A stretch of 64,000 nt of DNA from Oreohelix idahoensis (taxonomy: Eukaryota; Mollusca; Gastropoda; Stylommatophora; Oreohelicidae): contig JAMPIV010005812.1 of NCBI GenBank assembly GCA_024509875.1, positions 310,001 to 374,000 on the forward strand, read 5' to 3'. The notes under the pieces are model-generated. The model was not told the origin of the DNA. It saw only the letters and a program-made list of their open reading frames with translations, and ran no database searches. A program made the translations under genes and the position numbers. Positions 38,201 to 53,200 of the stretch are shown piece by piece (position 1 is the first letter of the stretch; the number at the start of each line of letters is the position of its first letter).

Positions 38201-41200
38201 TTTACTCCTGGTAGGTTCAACCAAGCTGGACTGGTCTGCGTGGGTAGAGGTCAGACAAAAGCTGGTACTCTGGTCCTCCAGGTTGGGGGTTTTAGCACAG
38301 GGCTGACACCCCTGTCTATGTAAAAAAATTGCACGTTACGGAAACAACAATAAATGGAAAAACTTTGTTGCGGGACAGACATCCGGAGTCTCAGGATCGT
38401 ATGACTGACAGTGGTGAAAGCCGAAAGGAAGCCACTGGCATGATAACGGATGCCCCGACCGCAAAACACGAAACCAGAATTGGTTTTTGGAACGTCAGAA
38501 CTATGAATGAGGCAGGAAAGCTGAGACAAATCACAGCAGAGATGAGGAACTACAAGATACATATCCTGGGAATAAGCGAGAGCAGATGGACAGGTAAGGG
38601 GAGAATAAAAACAGCTACAGGGGAAACAGTACTTTATTCTGGCAGAGAGGATGGTCAGCACAACGAAGGTGTAGCCATTATCCTGAAGAAAGGAATGGAA
38701 AGGTCTTTACTGGAATGGAAACACATCAACAACAGACTGATAAGAGCAAGACTGAGAGGGAGGTTCACTAACATCATAATTATACAATGCAATGCACCAA
38801 CAAATGACAGCGATGAAGAGATCAAGGACGAGTTCTATCAACAGGTACAAAAAGAAATGGAAACTACACCCAGGTACGATCTCATTATAGTAATGGGAGA
38901 CCTAAATGTGAAAGTGGGAGCACACAATAATTATAACGAAAGAGTAATGGAGAAATGTGGCAGTGGAACAGCAAATGAGAATGGGGACAAATTAATAAGC
39001 TTCTGCAGTATTAACAACCTGGTCATTGGAGGAACACTTTTTCCACACAAGGAAGTGCACAAGTTAACATGGGAATCACCAAACGGACGAGACAGAAACC
39101 AGATAGATCACATAATGATCAATGGCAGATGGAGACATGCACTACAAGACGTGAAAGTAAGAAGAGGCGCAGATGTGGGAAGTGATCATCACCTAGTAGT
39201 AGCAAGACTGAAAGTGAAACTCAGAGCTGCTGGACCAGTTGCAGTCAAACAGAAAAGATACAACATCACGAAACTGAAGGATCCCCTCACCAGAAAAGCT
39301 TTCGTGGTCGACGTAAAGAGAAGATATGAGATTATCAAAAGCCAGGAAAGAACAGAGACCGATGATGTTGACCAGAGATTCAACACCATCTCAACAATAT
39401 ACAAGGAAAGCAGCAAGTCATGCTTGGGATTCCAGGAAAGAAGGAGCCAAGACTGGATAACACCAGATACGCTAAACACCATAGCGAAGAGAAAAGAAAT
39501 GAAAAGAAAGAAAACAGAAGCTAAGTCTCCCAGGTTAAAGGCAATATATAGTGAACAGTACAGTCAGCTGGACAAGGAAACCCGTGCTAACAAAAGGACA
39601 TTTCTGGATGACCTTGCAAGACAGGCAGAAGAGGCAGCACTGAGAAATGAACAAAGCACAGTATACAAAATAACTAAAATCATCAGTGGAAAACGAGGTG
39701 CAAACAATATTACATTAGTAAGAGATAAGCACGGAAATCTCATCACGACAGTAGAGGGACAGGAAACAAGATGGGCAGAGCATTTCAGAGAAACTCTGAA
39801 TAAGGAACCACCAGAGATATAATTGAATGTTCCTGAGGCTGAAAATGATCTAGATGTTAATACAGACATCCCATGAAAAGAAGAAATCATCACAGCAATC
39901 AAAGGGTTAAAGAATGGAAAAGCTCCTGGTCATGATAACTTAAATGCAGAGCTATTTAAGACAGACCCAGAGCTAGCAGCAGAACTATTAGAACCACTAT
40001 TTGCACAAGTCTGGAAAACAGGGACAACACCAACAGAGTGGAGAAAAGGAATAATTGTCAAATTGACCAAGAAGGGAGATCTTGCAGACTGCAATAATTG
40101 GAGAGGAATAACTCTTCTCTCAGTTCCCAGCAAAATACTAGGAAGGATAATTATACAGAGAATCTCAAAAGCAGTAGACCACAAACTGAGGAAAGAACAA
40201 GCAGGATTTAGAAAGAACAGAAGATGTGTAGATCATATATTTACACTCAGGAACATTATAGAGCAGTGCTCAGAATGGCAAAGACAGCTGTACTTTAATT
40301 TCGTTGATTTTGAAAAGGCTTTTGACAGTATACATAGGGACAGTTTATGGAAAATACTGAGGGCTTATGGAATTCCAAGCTGCATAGTGTCAATCATAAA
40401 AAGCCTTTATGCCAACTTTACGAGTAGCATTGGGCAGAGCAACCTAACCTTTGAAGTGAAGACAGGAGTAAGACAGGGATGCCTCTTATCAACCACTCTA
40501 TTTTTAACAGTCATAGACTGGGTGATGCGCCAGACAACAGAGGGCAATCCAAGAGGAATAAGATGGACTACATTTTCTACATTGGAAGATCTGGAATATG
40601 CAGATGACACTGCACTGCTAGCACATTCACATCAACACATCCAGGAAAAAACGGATAGACTTAATAAGTATAGCCAGCAGGTGGGCTTGAACATCAACCT
40701 AAAGAAGACAGAGGTCATGACGCTCAATGTGAGCAACCCTGAGCCCATATCAGTAAGGAATCAGCAACTGGAACAGACAGATGCCTTCACATACCTAGGA
40801 TGCATAGTAACACCAGACGGCGGAGCAAGCAGAGACATCAAAAACAGAATGAACAAAGCAAAAACAGTCTTTTTTAATCTAAACAACATCTGGAAGTCCT
40901 CTCAGTACAGCACAAGCACAAAATTAGGATTATATCAGAGCTGTGTGCTTTCTGTGCTTCTCTATGGCACGGAGAGCTGGAGAGTTACAGAGAAGGAAAT
41001 GTCGAAATTGTCCTCTTTTCACACAACATGCCTAAGAAAAATTCTCCGAATCTTTTGGCCGAATACCATCAACAACCAAGATCTGCTTACTCGGAGCAAG
41101 CAAGAGGACATGCACACCATCATAGCTGGCAGATGCTGGAGCTGAGTTGGCCATGTCCTCAGAAGAGACCCCGATGCCATCACAAGAACAGCTATGCTAT

Positions 41201-44200
41201 GGACCCCTGAAGGAAAACGAAAGAGAGGCCGACCAAAAACAACTTGGCGGAGGACTGTGGAGGCTGAGATGCAAAGAATGAACCAGAGTTGGGGCACTGT
41301 ACAAAGGATGGCCGCCGACCGAGCAAAGTGGAATCAATTTGTTGTTGCCCTACAAGACGCCACCAGGCGTAATGGCCACTGACTGCTTTGACGGTCGGCG
41401 GCTAAGGATCAAAGAAGAAGAAGAAGACTGTAGCAGTACCATTCTAACTACAGGTATACCTTGGAGATATTGCGGTTTCAGTTCCAGACCACTGCAATAA
41501 AGAGAATATCGCAATAAAGCGGGTCATAACCATTTTTTGTTGGCTTCCCAGTGCACATAAAAGCCTAAAATCGTGTTTACACTATGTCTATTAAGTGCGC
41601 AATAGTGCTAGGTCTTACAAAAACAGTGTACTGTAAAATTAAAAAATACTTTAATGCTAAAAAAAAGCTAATCTTCATCATCTGAGCCTTCAGCGAATCA
41701 TAATATTTTTGCTAGTGGAAAGCCAAAATCTATCGGAAGAAGGCACGTTCTAATAAATAAACATGAATAATTTGAAAAGAAGCGCAATAAAGCGAGGTAT
41801 ACCTGTACTAGATTAACTGTTGACGGTGTACTCTCCATAGAAAAAAAAGCGAGTTGCATGATACTGTGGTTTCCGGTGCGCCTTCTGGCCCAGTATCTAC
41901 GACTTTAGCACCTGTTCAACGGGAGAGTGGGCTCATCCCTAATCTGTTTAAGTTCCCAGTAGTAGAGATTAACTGTTAAATGATTATATGGGGGTCGGAG
42001 TGGCTAAGAATCAGTGATGCTAATGATGTCATGCTCCCCCTTAGTCTCATGGGTAGTGAGATTGGAGGCCTAGCCTTCTCGGATAAGGTAAAGGAGGGTA
42101 AAGGATCCCGTTACACGCCCATTGAGGCATATTGGGAATATGGTGTTAGGCCCATATTTTCTTGACTGTCGGCACACTATGGGTCATGTGGTCAGCACCA
42201 CGCCGGCCGCCTTAACCTTCCCATAGTTGCTCTGGTACCCATTTGGGGCTGGGTTGACCCAGGAGCCGTTTGCGGCCTAAAAAAATTCCACCTCATCTGG
42301 GGATCGAACCATAGACCACTGAGCTAGGAAGCCAGTGCACGAACCACTATGCTACCGCGGCTCCAGCCTTCTCGGATAAGGGCGAAAAAATAGGAGGTTT
42401 TGTTCTGGAATCCTCAGGGTATGAGAGGTAGAGGGAGACCAAAGAAAACATGGAGAAGAGAACTGGAGACAGATGTGATGGTACACACCCATCCAAACCC
42501 TGAAGTTCATTATACAAAACATGAGGACTAACCTATAAACTGTTGAATATAAAACATGAACAGATCAACCCAGTACAAACCTCTGTATCAAGCCACCAAC
42601 AACCGTCCCCACATCTGGCACAGAGAAAAGCTCGTCTATCTGAAACTCTGTCATGTCCTGCGCTAGTCTCTCTCTCTCACTATGAGGTGTCACAGGCGGG
42701 AGAATGTTCAAGAACTGTTTCAGCAGGTCCAAGTTATGCCCAGTCACACATGACACGGTAAAGATAGGAGTAACACTGTAGAAAGGAGAGAACTTCTGAT
42801 AAATATGGAGTCTGCACAGATCATGGGCTGTATAAAAAAAATAAATAACGAGGTGCTACCAAAAAGTCTCCATATTTGCAAAGCTTGAAGCGACACTTAA
42901 TGCAGATTCTCCATCAAGTCTTCACTAAGAACTGCAGATCGCCGCAGATAGAACCGAATAAAAACACTTATGAAAACGGAGCACATGCATGCACCAGTAT
43001 CAAACTTAGCATAATGCTTCAGAAAGGACGTTTAGTGCCCCATGTGGCCAGTCTAGGAACTTTTGGATAGCACCTCATATGTTTCCTCATGACTAATGGT
43101 TAAATGCTATAAACTTCATCTTTTCGACTGCCCCCCCAAAACCCCATTTAGGAAAGAACAAATTTATTATAAAGTGGGGTTGTTTTAAGCAGTACAGAAG
43201 GGGTTGGCATGAATAGTTTCCCACATCTAGCAGAAAGGCAAAGAAGACAACAGAGTTAGACAAAAGGGATGAAAATGGAATCTCCCATAATGCTTAAAGG
43301 CAACAGAAATAGAAGGACAAAGAAGAACATTTGTACTGGTGGTTGTCTTCATATTTTAGCTCCCAGTCGAGCAGTTAGATCTCTAAACTTTCCTGTTCTA
43401 GCAGGGGTGTCCAGTTTTTGCCATATTCTCCCTGCCCTCTGATTTCTAATCTCAACAACAGGTATTATAATTTAAAGCTCTGCACAGTTACAGTTGCTAG
43501 CAAATTCTAGTTTTATTTTACAAATTCTAGGTTTTCTGATAACAGCTACGACCACAGCTTTTGTACTGGTTCCATACAACCCACAAGAGCCAGTTTTAAA
43601 TCTCAGAAATGAGGTATTTGAGGAAGGTGGTCTAAGTGACAAGAAGGGACAGCCATGAGACCAAGCCCCTGTAAATCCAAGTGGAACAGTCCTAGTTGCG
43701 ATGGTTTGGCCATGTCTGCAGAATGGGAGAAGGCCTAAAAATCTAAGCCACAGAGAGAGAAACTGTAGCATCATACTTAATGTTAAAGTTACTTTCTGTG
43801 TCATCTTCCTCCAGCTGACTGACAACATTAGCTTATACTGAAAGATAGTATTAGGTAGTACACCTGTTACATACATAAGAAGATGTGATACCACTTTTTT
43901 CTCTCACATCACTACAAATTCATGTCACTATTTAGTTCATCGCTGTCACTGAACATTGTGGTACATCAGCTGTGTCAGACTTTCCCATGGACATTCCAAC
44001 ATTCACTGCTCTATCTGTCATAACAACTGAACAGATAACATTCTTCACAACAAACTCCTTTTTGCAATCTTCCACACTCACTGCTGAAAACATTTTGTTC
44101 AAGAAAGAAATTTAAATGAAAAATTACATTTGTGACCTTTCAAACTATAAGTGTTGGATACTGTTCTGAAGACGAAAGAGAAGGACCATCAAAACAATGT

Positions 44201-47200
44201 CTACTCACTTCTGCAGTTCCAGACTGCTTGCTGCTGTAATAGCATCGTCAGAGTTCAGTATGCGGATGGGTACTCGCTTCACACCTGGTGACTTCAGAAT
44301 CTGCTCCAGCTGAGACAATGTCCTCTCCAGCATGACTGGACGGCACATGTCCACCTTGTTAACTACCACAAAGAATGGGACATCCAGGGCTAAAGCATAA
44401 CCAAGATGTTCTTTGGTGGTGCCAACTGCAGGAAAGGTACAACACTATATTAGCTTTATGTGTGTTTTCCACTCATGCAAATAGTCTCATATTCTCATGT
44501 ATAATTCAACACAAATAAAGGTAGTGCAACAGCAGATAGTTAGAGACTAGGATTGATATATAAGGTACTAAGTCTCAGCTTTATAGTTTATCAGCTTTAT
44601 CCCCTGGTTAACTTCCGTGCTGCTTTTGCCTTCCCTAACTCAGGGTAGAGTCAGGTACCCGTTGTTACAGCTGGGTAGACACAAAGCCTGTGGCAACTAA
44701 AACTTTAAATAAAACCACAAAAGGGACAAATAACTCACTGTATTATTATATTGCACATTATAATATTTATTACTGAAGTTTCAGATCTAATGAACTATTC
44801 GAGAGCTATTATTTTATTTATAATAATGTGTGACTGACTTTTCGAGCCCTAAGAACTATTTCAGAGCTATGTAGAAACATGTCTACAAAATCAGACCTAT
44901 GTATAAGCACAGTTCCACTGAGTTTCAATAAAACCTATTGAAAGGCACTGATTAACACATGAATATGCATGGGGGCATATCTGGAGTCATCCTTATATGA
45001 CCATCAGCTATGCACAATGCTACAATATAACTACATGGAAGTGAACCTATGTCTGTGAGGCTAATTACATCCTCACTGACTCTTAAAATCATCCACACAC
45101 TTCCACAGATTCCCCCTGTGGTGAAACTTGTTGAGAACCCAGCATTGCACACTAAGCTTGGAAAAGTCTCTTGAGCCCCAGGCGTAATTCTTTGGCTTTG
45201 ACTTGGTTCACTGCATGCAGAAGGATCTCACTGTGGAACCAGTAATAGGCAGAGGAAGCTGAGAAGTGGCTCTGTGCAGGACATGACAATTCCTTGAGAG
45301 AGCCCAGAACCAGAGTACAGTATTTTAGCTCTGCATAGTTGGAGAGCCCCCTTGGATGGCGGGGAATGCACAGTATGCCACACACTTCTTACTCCTAGTT
45401 TGGGACCAGTTGTGACAATCCTTTACAGCTGGAGAAACTGGAGCTCATGACTTTAACTCAACACATTTTGGAATGGCAGAAAAGCCATAGGAAAAGCCTA
45501 GATCTACAGTGTAGATAATAACAAGGAGACTTCAACTTGGTATTGGCTGCTAAAGATCGAGAAGCTCAGCAACCCTAGTTAAACAACAACAACATTTATG
45601 AATAAAGATGTCAAATACTTCATCCAGACCTACTTTGTTTTAAGAGCACGCTTTTCATTTTTGTGTTCACAATATTTATATTAGGATTTACCTATGATGG
45701 AACAGTGAATGGACGACGACAATCATTTTCATACATGCTAACTAGTACAGGTTATCCATATTCTGTACAGGTTTTTTTTGCTTGTTTTCAGATTTGTACA
45801 GATGTGCATGCTTTCTGTACAGGTTTTTTGCCTAATTATATTTATATTATATCCAACGTTAAGAACTGTACCAAATAAAAAACTTTTTCCCTAAGAACAA
45901 ATTGGTTGTTCTATGGTTTTTTAAAATTGTTTGTACATGTATTTTGGATTTTGTACCGGTTTTTTTTTTTCAAATTTTTTGGAACAGATTTTATTCATTT
46001 TTTACAGGTTTTTTCAAAAATTTTGTAACAAGTTTTTCATCTCCCAGTGTTGACATGCATGATATTCATATCTGTACTGAACTTTTTTCAATCATCGTAT
46101 TGCACTGAGGAAATTATCATTGGCAGAAACACTGGCTTGTTTATTGTGATTCTGAAAAACTCCTTACATTCTACCAGCTGCCTGATATCTGACTGCTACC
46201 TAACAGTTTATCTTTTGTTTAATTCTATCAAAATCTGTTTTACAATAATCAAAGCATAGTTTGACAGACAGACAAAAGCTCACCAATTCCTGTATTTGCG
46301 CTGACGACAAGCATGGCGAAATCTGGGCAATTTCCTGTGAGTCCAAAGACTGTTGTTTTAAGGTACTTGTGGTGTCCGGCCAGGTCAATCAGTGTGATCA
46401 GCTTGCTGGATTTTTCACAAATCTCCTCTATACTTCGGCAGGCACTGTAGTTCACAACCTGAAAGTTCATGATCTAATGCAAATATTGTCTAGAAATATT
46501 TTACTCGTTTGTTACCTTTCAGCTCCCCACGGAACATAGACCTTCAACAAATTTACACCTGGTCCTCCCCCGTTCAGTGTCATTTGCTCAAGATCTTTCC
46601 ATATCTTCTTCACCCCTTTCGTTTCCGTTTCCAGCTCTCTTCTCCATGTGTTTTTTCAATCTACCTCTACTTCCCTTACCCTATGGATTCCAGAATATGG
46701 ACTCCCTTGTAATGCTATAAACAGGTTTCCTCAATGTGTGTCTTATCCATTGCTAACATTTTCCTCTCATCTCCTGTTCCACTGGCAACTTGTCTGGATC
46801 TTGTTATCATCCTACATTGGTGATCCTGTCATACCACTCCAATCCTTCTGTGAATATTTACGAGCACAAAATTTACACTAATTTGATTTGCATCAATATC
46901 TTTAAGTATTATGAGATATACAGTTCTGAAGTGAAACTCAAATGCATCCGAGTACCACATCACAAAGAAATATATAAAGTGTACGTCAGCAAGTGCAAGA
47001 ACCACAGGAAAAGGAAATAAAACTATAAATTGCTGGAATTTTAAAAAGGAATTACGTACAGAGATAAGGTTATACATCTAAAGCTATCATATTTTGTCCG
47101 CCCTCTTAACTCCAACTTGTGTAAAAATGTGCATGTGTTGGGGGGAAAACAGAGAGGAAGGAGTATTATTTTGTTGGTGAATTTGGTGATTGTGGGAATT

Positions 47201-50200
47201 TGCTGGCTGTAACTGGGATATTACATAGAATAGATGTGTGTGCGAGAGTGTACTAGTGTCCACGTGATCAGAATCCTGAGAGCTAATATGTTCTAATTTA
47301 TTAATATAAATAGCACCACTTGAATTTACAGGCAAAGAGTTATACAGTTAATATATAACACCATATGAACACAACTTCAACAGCTCACTTACATTCCCTC
47401 TGTCATCAAAGCCCATGATCTCGTAACTGATGCTGGAGGTTCGCCCTGACTGGATTTCATGTAAGTGTCTGAAGAGATTCAGCCTAGCACGTCCTCGCCC
47501 GTTGTCTAGTTCTCCCTGTGTCAGAACACCAAGCAGTGTACTCTTGCCAACATCCACGTTTCCAAGCACTGCCAGTTTTAGGTCAATAAACTGGAACACA
47601 AATTACAACTCTACAGAAATTATTACAATACAGACTATGTAGAAGGGACAGGCAGTGATACCAAAATAAAAATGGCAAGAGGAGCTTTCATTGCATTAGG
47701 AAATACACAGACATCATAAAAAATCAGGTCTTACAAAAAAATCAGAATCTTCAACTCAAATATTGTCAGTCCTATTGTATGGCGAAGTAGAAATCAAGTA
47801 GAAGATAGGAATGGCCAAAACTACATCTAAACAACATGAGACAGATACTAACATCTAAACAACATGAGTCAGATACTAACATCTAAACAACATGAGTCAG
47901 ATACAAAATCTAAACAACATGAGTCAGATACTAACATCTAAACAACATGAGTCAGATACTAACATCTAAACAACATGAGTCAGATACTAACATCTAAACA
48001 ACATGAGACAGATACTAACATCTAAACAACATGAGACAGATACTAACATCTAAACAACATGAGACAGATACTAACATCTAAACAACATGAGACAGATACT
48101 AACATCTAAACAACATGAGACAGATACTAACATCTAAACAACATGAGACAGATACTAACATCTAAACAACTAACTCACAAATTCAAACTGAGAATCATTT
48201 AATGCTATAAATATATTCTTCATTACTGTAAGGTGTAGAGACATGGACAATGAACAAGCAATTGGAAGAAAGAGTTAAGGCCCTTGAGATGTGAACATAT
48301 AGAAGAATAGGGTACATCTCATGGAAAGATAAGAAAACAAATTCAGGTCGCTAGTCAAAATGATTTCCTTTTAGGAATGAAAAAGATTTGTGAATAGAAC
48401 AAAGTCTGAGACAGCTAAATCTGGAGAATTTTGGCCATGTGAAAAGATTTCAATATCAAATCCTGCTAGCTGAACAAGCCATGCTTTGTGAGAAGGCACT
48501 ATAACAGAAGTAAAGGAAGATTTTTAGTGGCATCGTTTCCTGGTCACAACCTTTCTTAGTTTTGGAGAGATGCAAGTACTGTCCATTAACTGTGTTGCAG
48601 GCAAAATCTTTCAAATGACACCTTTGCCATCAAAAAAACAGACAGATCACTTTTTGCAGATTATTGCAGCCGACCTTCAGGTGTTGGGGAACAGGGGTTT
48701 TCCATTGCATGCTGGCAATTTTGGATTTCATAATGGTTACCCAAATACTGTCACCATATGCCAAATACAGCTGTCCAGTGGATTACGCCTAGTGTCTTAC
48801 AAGCAAATAATTATCTTTGCCGTTGTTCCCACACTTCTTTTTAAATTTTTTTTTTGAACATCAGAAAGTCTTGGCTCCTTCTTTTACATTTTTTAAGCAA
48901 TGTTGGTTCAAGTAAAATGCTGGAGAGACAAAAAGGGGTTTGTTTGAAATATCAGGGTTTTATTGGCCTATCTATTTCCATCTGTTGTTCAGAGCAGATC
49001 CGGTCAATAGGGTACTCTATGCAATAGTGGGAAAATCATTGAAGAGAGATTCTTTACACTTTCAGCAAAATGATGAACAAGCAGTTTCATCTACCTTGTG
49101 ATCATGGTCTAGGCCCCACTACTTTGGCATCCCCATATCTTCCTGTATGGTGTAGAGACATAGACAATGAACAAGCAATTGGAAGAAAGAGTTAAGGCCC
49201 TTGAGATGTGAACATATAGAAGAATGGGGTACATCTCATGGAAAGATAAGAAAACAAATAAAGAGGTCCTAGAAAACCTAGGAATGAAAAGAGAATTGGT
49301 GAAGGAGAACAAAATTAGACAGCTAAAATATTTTGGCCATATGAAAAGATATATCACCTTACTGAAGACCATAACAGAAGGCAGAGTTAAAGGCATCGCT
49401 ATAAGTAGGGAGATAACATGAGATGGGCAGGAAAGTCTATCAGAGTGCACCATCAAAAAAAGAGACAGAAGACATTGGAGATGTATTGCAGCCGACCTTC
49501 TAACTTGCTTTACCAATTCATTTCAATGGATATGAATACACTGTCCAGATTTGTTACAAGTAATTATCTTTGGTAACACTTCTTTTTAAATTTGTTTTTT
49601 TTTTAAAGCAATGTTGGTTCAAGTAAAATGCTGGAGAGACAAAAAGGGGTTTGTTTGATATGTGGGTTCTTTCCTATCTATTTCCATCTGTTGTTCCAGA
49701 TAGTGGATACTCTAGCAATATGTAATAGGAGAGATTCAACACAGAACTGACAAGCATCTCTTCAGTTGTGGATCATCTACACTAGTTGGCACAATCCCAG
49801 AAGAAGGAGTAGCTGCAAGCTAGAAAATCATGGAGTAGCCTTAAGCAACACAAAAACAAACACTTACCTGCTGATCGTCTGGTACCTTTCTCACTAACAC
49901 TTCAAGAGCACGTTTTTTCTTGCCCAGTTCATCATCTTCAATTACTTTCTCACGAAGGATTTCCAACGATGCACCCAATCTGTAATCATAACAGAAATTG
50001 TTGCACACTGTCAAGACTATCAAATTAAATCCATTTTCAAACTCAGCTTGCACCTCAGTGTACTACTCAAAGCCATTAAATACTGCAGAACCTTGATAAT
50101 CCAATCTAACTGGGGGCCAGGGGTAGTTTGAATTTGTTTGGATTTTCAAACATATTAAAAAACAAGCATACAGCAACAAAAATCAATTGGTTGAACTTAA

Positions 50201-53200
50201 TGTATTTTTTAAAATTCATAGGTAACAGACTAAATTAAACTTTCAACCACACCATTTTCATACTTTGTTTCTTTGCTGCCAGGTCTGTCAGACTTTTCTA
50301 GCAAGAGTAATTGATTTAGATGCCACGTTTGTAGCATGTACCAGACATCAAAGTCTTTAGTGTGACGAAATCCACAGCATGCAATAGGCCCATCATCAGA
50401 ATCAAATTTCGATGCAAATTTAAAGTTACTTTTAATATCAGTTATAGCTGACTTTCTGCCCTTGCAAAATTTGGTGAAAGAGGACCTGCTTTCTTCATTT
50501 GAAAGTATGCTTAAAATCTTAATCTTTGTCTGAAATGTTAAAAATGTCTGCTTCCTTTGAGAAGATGAAGATGACACATTAACTGTGGTCCAGTACAATA
50601 AAACTATGTAAACACTAAAAATCACACTCCCACTAAGTAATCTGACGAAAATAACTGAATGGTTGTGAAACTTAAAAATAGAAACTATTCACTATAACTC
50701 TCATAACCAAGGACACATTTGGTTTAGCTCAAGCACATCCCTCACTTTCTGGTGCTGGAATTAAAAAAAAAAAAATTCTGGCTAGATCAGAAAGTTGACA
50801 TTTCTAATTATCGATGTTCTACTGTACATAAACATTAACGTAGGGCGCTTGATTTGAAAACACTCGACGTTTATGTAATAAGAAATCTTTGAATGAAAAC
50901 TGCATTTGACAGGAATGTACAAGACATACATGAAATGCATTTTACAGTACAGTACAACAGCACGTCTAACCTATCAGCCATTCTCTGCAGAGTGGAAAGT
51001 GATGCTTCCAGCTCAGTGTTCGACAGACCGGCAAGAAAACCATTGTCCTCCACTCCAATTTCATATATTGCTTCACCATGGCCTTCCTCTAGTCGCCACT
51101 TCATCTGTGTCACCAGGTGTTCCATTCTAAATTCAGATGGATTCACCAGCTTTAGCTGTGAACAGATACAAATTCCCATAATACAGATTATACAATCATA
51201 TCAGCATTATTGCAGAAAAATTTGCATGAAAACTACGCTATATGTGACTTATTTTACCGTACAAATCCGAGTATACGACATTAGCAAATCACTCATGAAC
51301 AAAGTAAAAGCACTTTTAAAAAAAATGCAGGCTACATCCAACAACATTATTTTTATGCAGAATTTGTGGCTAAACTTCTGAAAGGTCATGTCATCTAACA
51401 TTTTCCACCAACAAGACAAGATGACTGGCTGAATCAAAGTTTCAACAAAAAAACTAGTCCTCAAATCTATGTAGGCTATTGTTTCTACTCTGTCGGTGTT
51501 AAGACAGCCAACACGACAGAGACAGCATTCAAATTGAAATCATATTTAAGCACAATTATATTCTTAAGTGCCCAGTTGTAGTTCTCCGGGGGTCTCTGGG
51601 AAGGAAAAAAAAAGAATAGGATGACTGCTCCCTCAGGTGACTACTGTGAGGTTGTGAATGGGGCTGGCAACCTCATCATGAAAATCAAATTGCTGAAGAT
51701 ACCACTGCTGCAGGAGTACATGAATGCTTTGAAACAGGCTTCCTGCAGAAGTGGCTCCATGTTCCATGGGGAGCAAAACTAAAACAGACAGATTGATATT
51801 CTTAAGCACATAAATAAAAACACAATAAAAAATATAAAATCTACAATAATATACACATTACAGAAAGCAACAAAGAACTTCTAGCTCACAAAATCACATA
51901 ACAGTCCATGTTGCTTGTCCACGTGACTAAAACTGAAAATAAGAAACAGCTTGGTTGCCCAAGTGGAGATTTTTAGATCCTGATTACATGACGCATAAAA
52001 GAATTAAGTAGTGTTGGACACAGCACAAATAATTACATCTTGTACAAACTTAGCTAAAATCAATGTTAAGGCATTGGTAGAATATGTTAGGTACTATATA
52101 TATATATAACAAACAAAAGCAATATAATCTCTGTATGCAATATTTCACCAAGAACTACTTATTCGGAGTAACCAGGAGGACATGCACACCATCATAGCTG
52201 GCAGACGCTGGAGTTGGGTTGGCCACGTCCTCAGAAGGGACCCTGATACCATCACAAGAACAGCTATGCTATGGACCCTCGAGGGAAAGCGAAAGAGAGG
52301 CCGACCAAAAACTTGGCGGAGAACTGTGGAAGCTGAGATGCAAAGAATGAACCACAGTTGGGGCACTGTACAAAGGATGGCCGCCAACCAAGCAAAGTGG
52401 AATCAATTTGTTGCTGCCCTACAAGACGCCACCAGGCATGATGGCCGCTGACTGCTTTGATGGTTGGTGGTTATGGATCAAAGAAAAAGAAGAAAATGCA
52501 ATATTTCACATAAATAAATATGAACACTGATCATACTGGTCTTACAACTTAACTATGCTCTAGTCTTCTTCTTCTTCTTCTTCCGTCCTTAGCCACCGAC
52601 CGTCAAAGCAGTCAGTGGCCATTACGCCTAGTGGCGTCTTAGGGCAACAGCAGATAGGTTTTCTTTGCCATTGTTTCCCATCACGCCTATTGGCGTCTTT
52701 AGGGCAACGGCAAATCAATCCATTTGCTGTTGTTTCCGTAATCGAAGTGACTGGCAAACGGGTGATCAGCCCGTTGGTTATGCTCTAGTAGTAAACATTA
52801 TTTCAACAGAAATGAAATCCCTAATGCTTTATCAAGTAAATCAAGAAGAGAATAGGAATAACCAAAACTACATTCAACAACATGAGACAGATACTAACAC
52901 CTAAACAACTAACTCACAAATTCAAAATGAGAATCATCAAATGCTATATATATTTTTCATTGCTGCATGGTGTAGAAACATGGACAATGAACAAGCAATT
53001 AGAAGAAAGAATTGAGACCTTTGAGAAGTGGATATATAGAAGAATGGGACACGTCTCATGGACAGAGAAGAAAACAAATAAAGAGGTTCTAGAAATCCTA
53101 GGAATGAAAAGAGATAAACTTAGACCGCTAAAATATTTTGGCCATGTAAAAAGACATAACGCCTTACTGAAGACCATAATAGAAGGCAGAGTTGTAGGCA

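Noticed and set aside
42288..42364. tRNA gene on the minus strand
   Set aside because: It has box A- and box B-like parts but is the head of SINE-T2, within its target duplications, and does not fold as an obvious complete tRNA.
50230..50625. 131-codon minus-strand frame inside a GTPBP1-like intron
   Set aside because: No motif or splice signals, low-complexity Ser/Lys composition.
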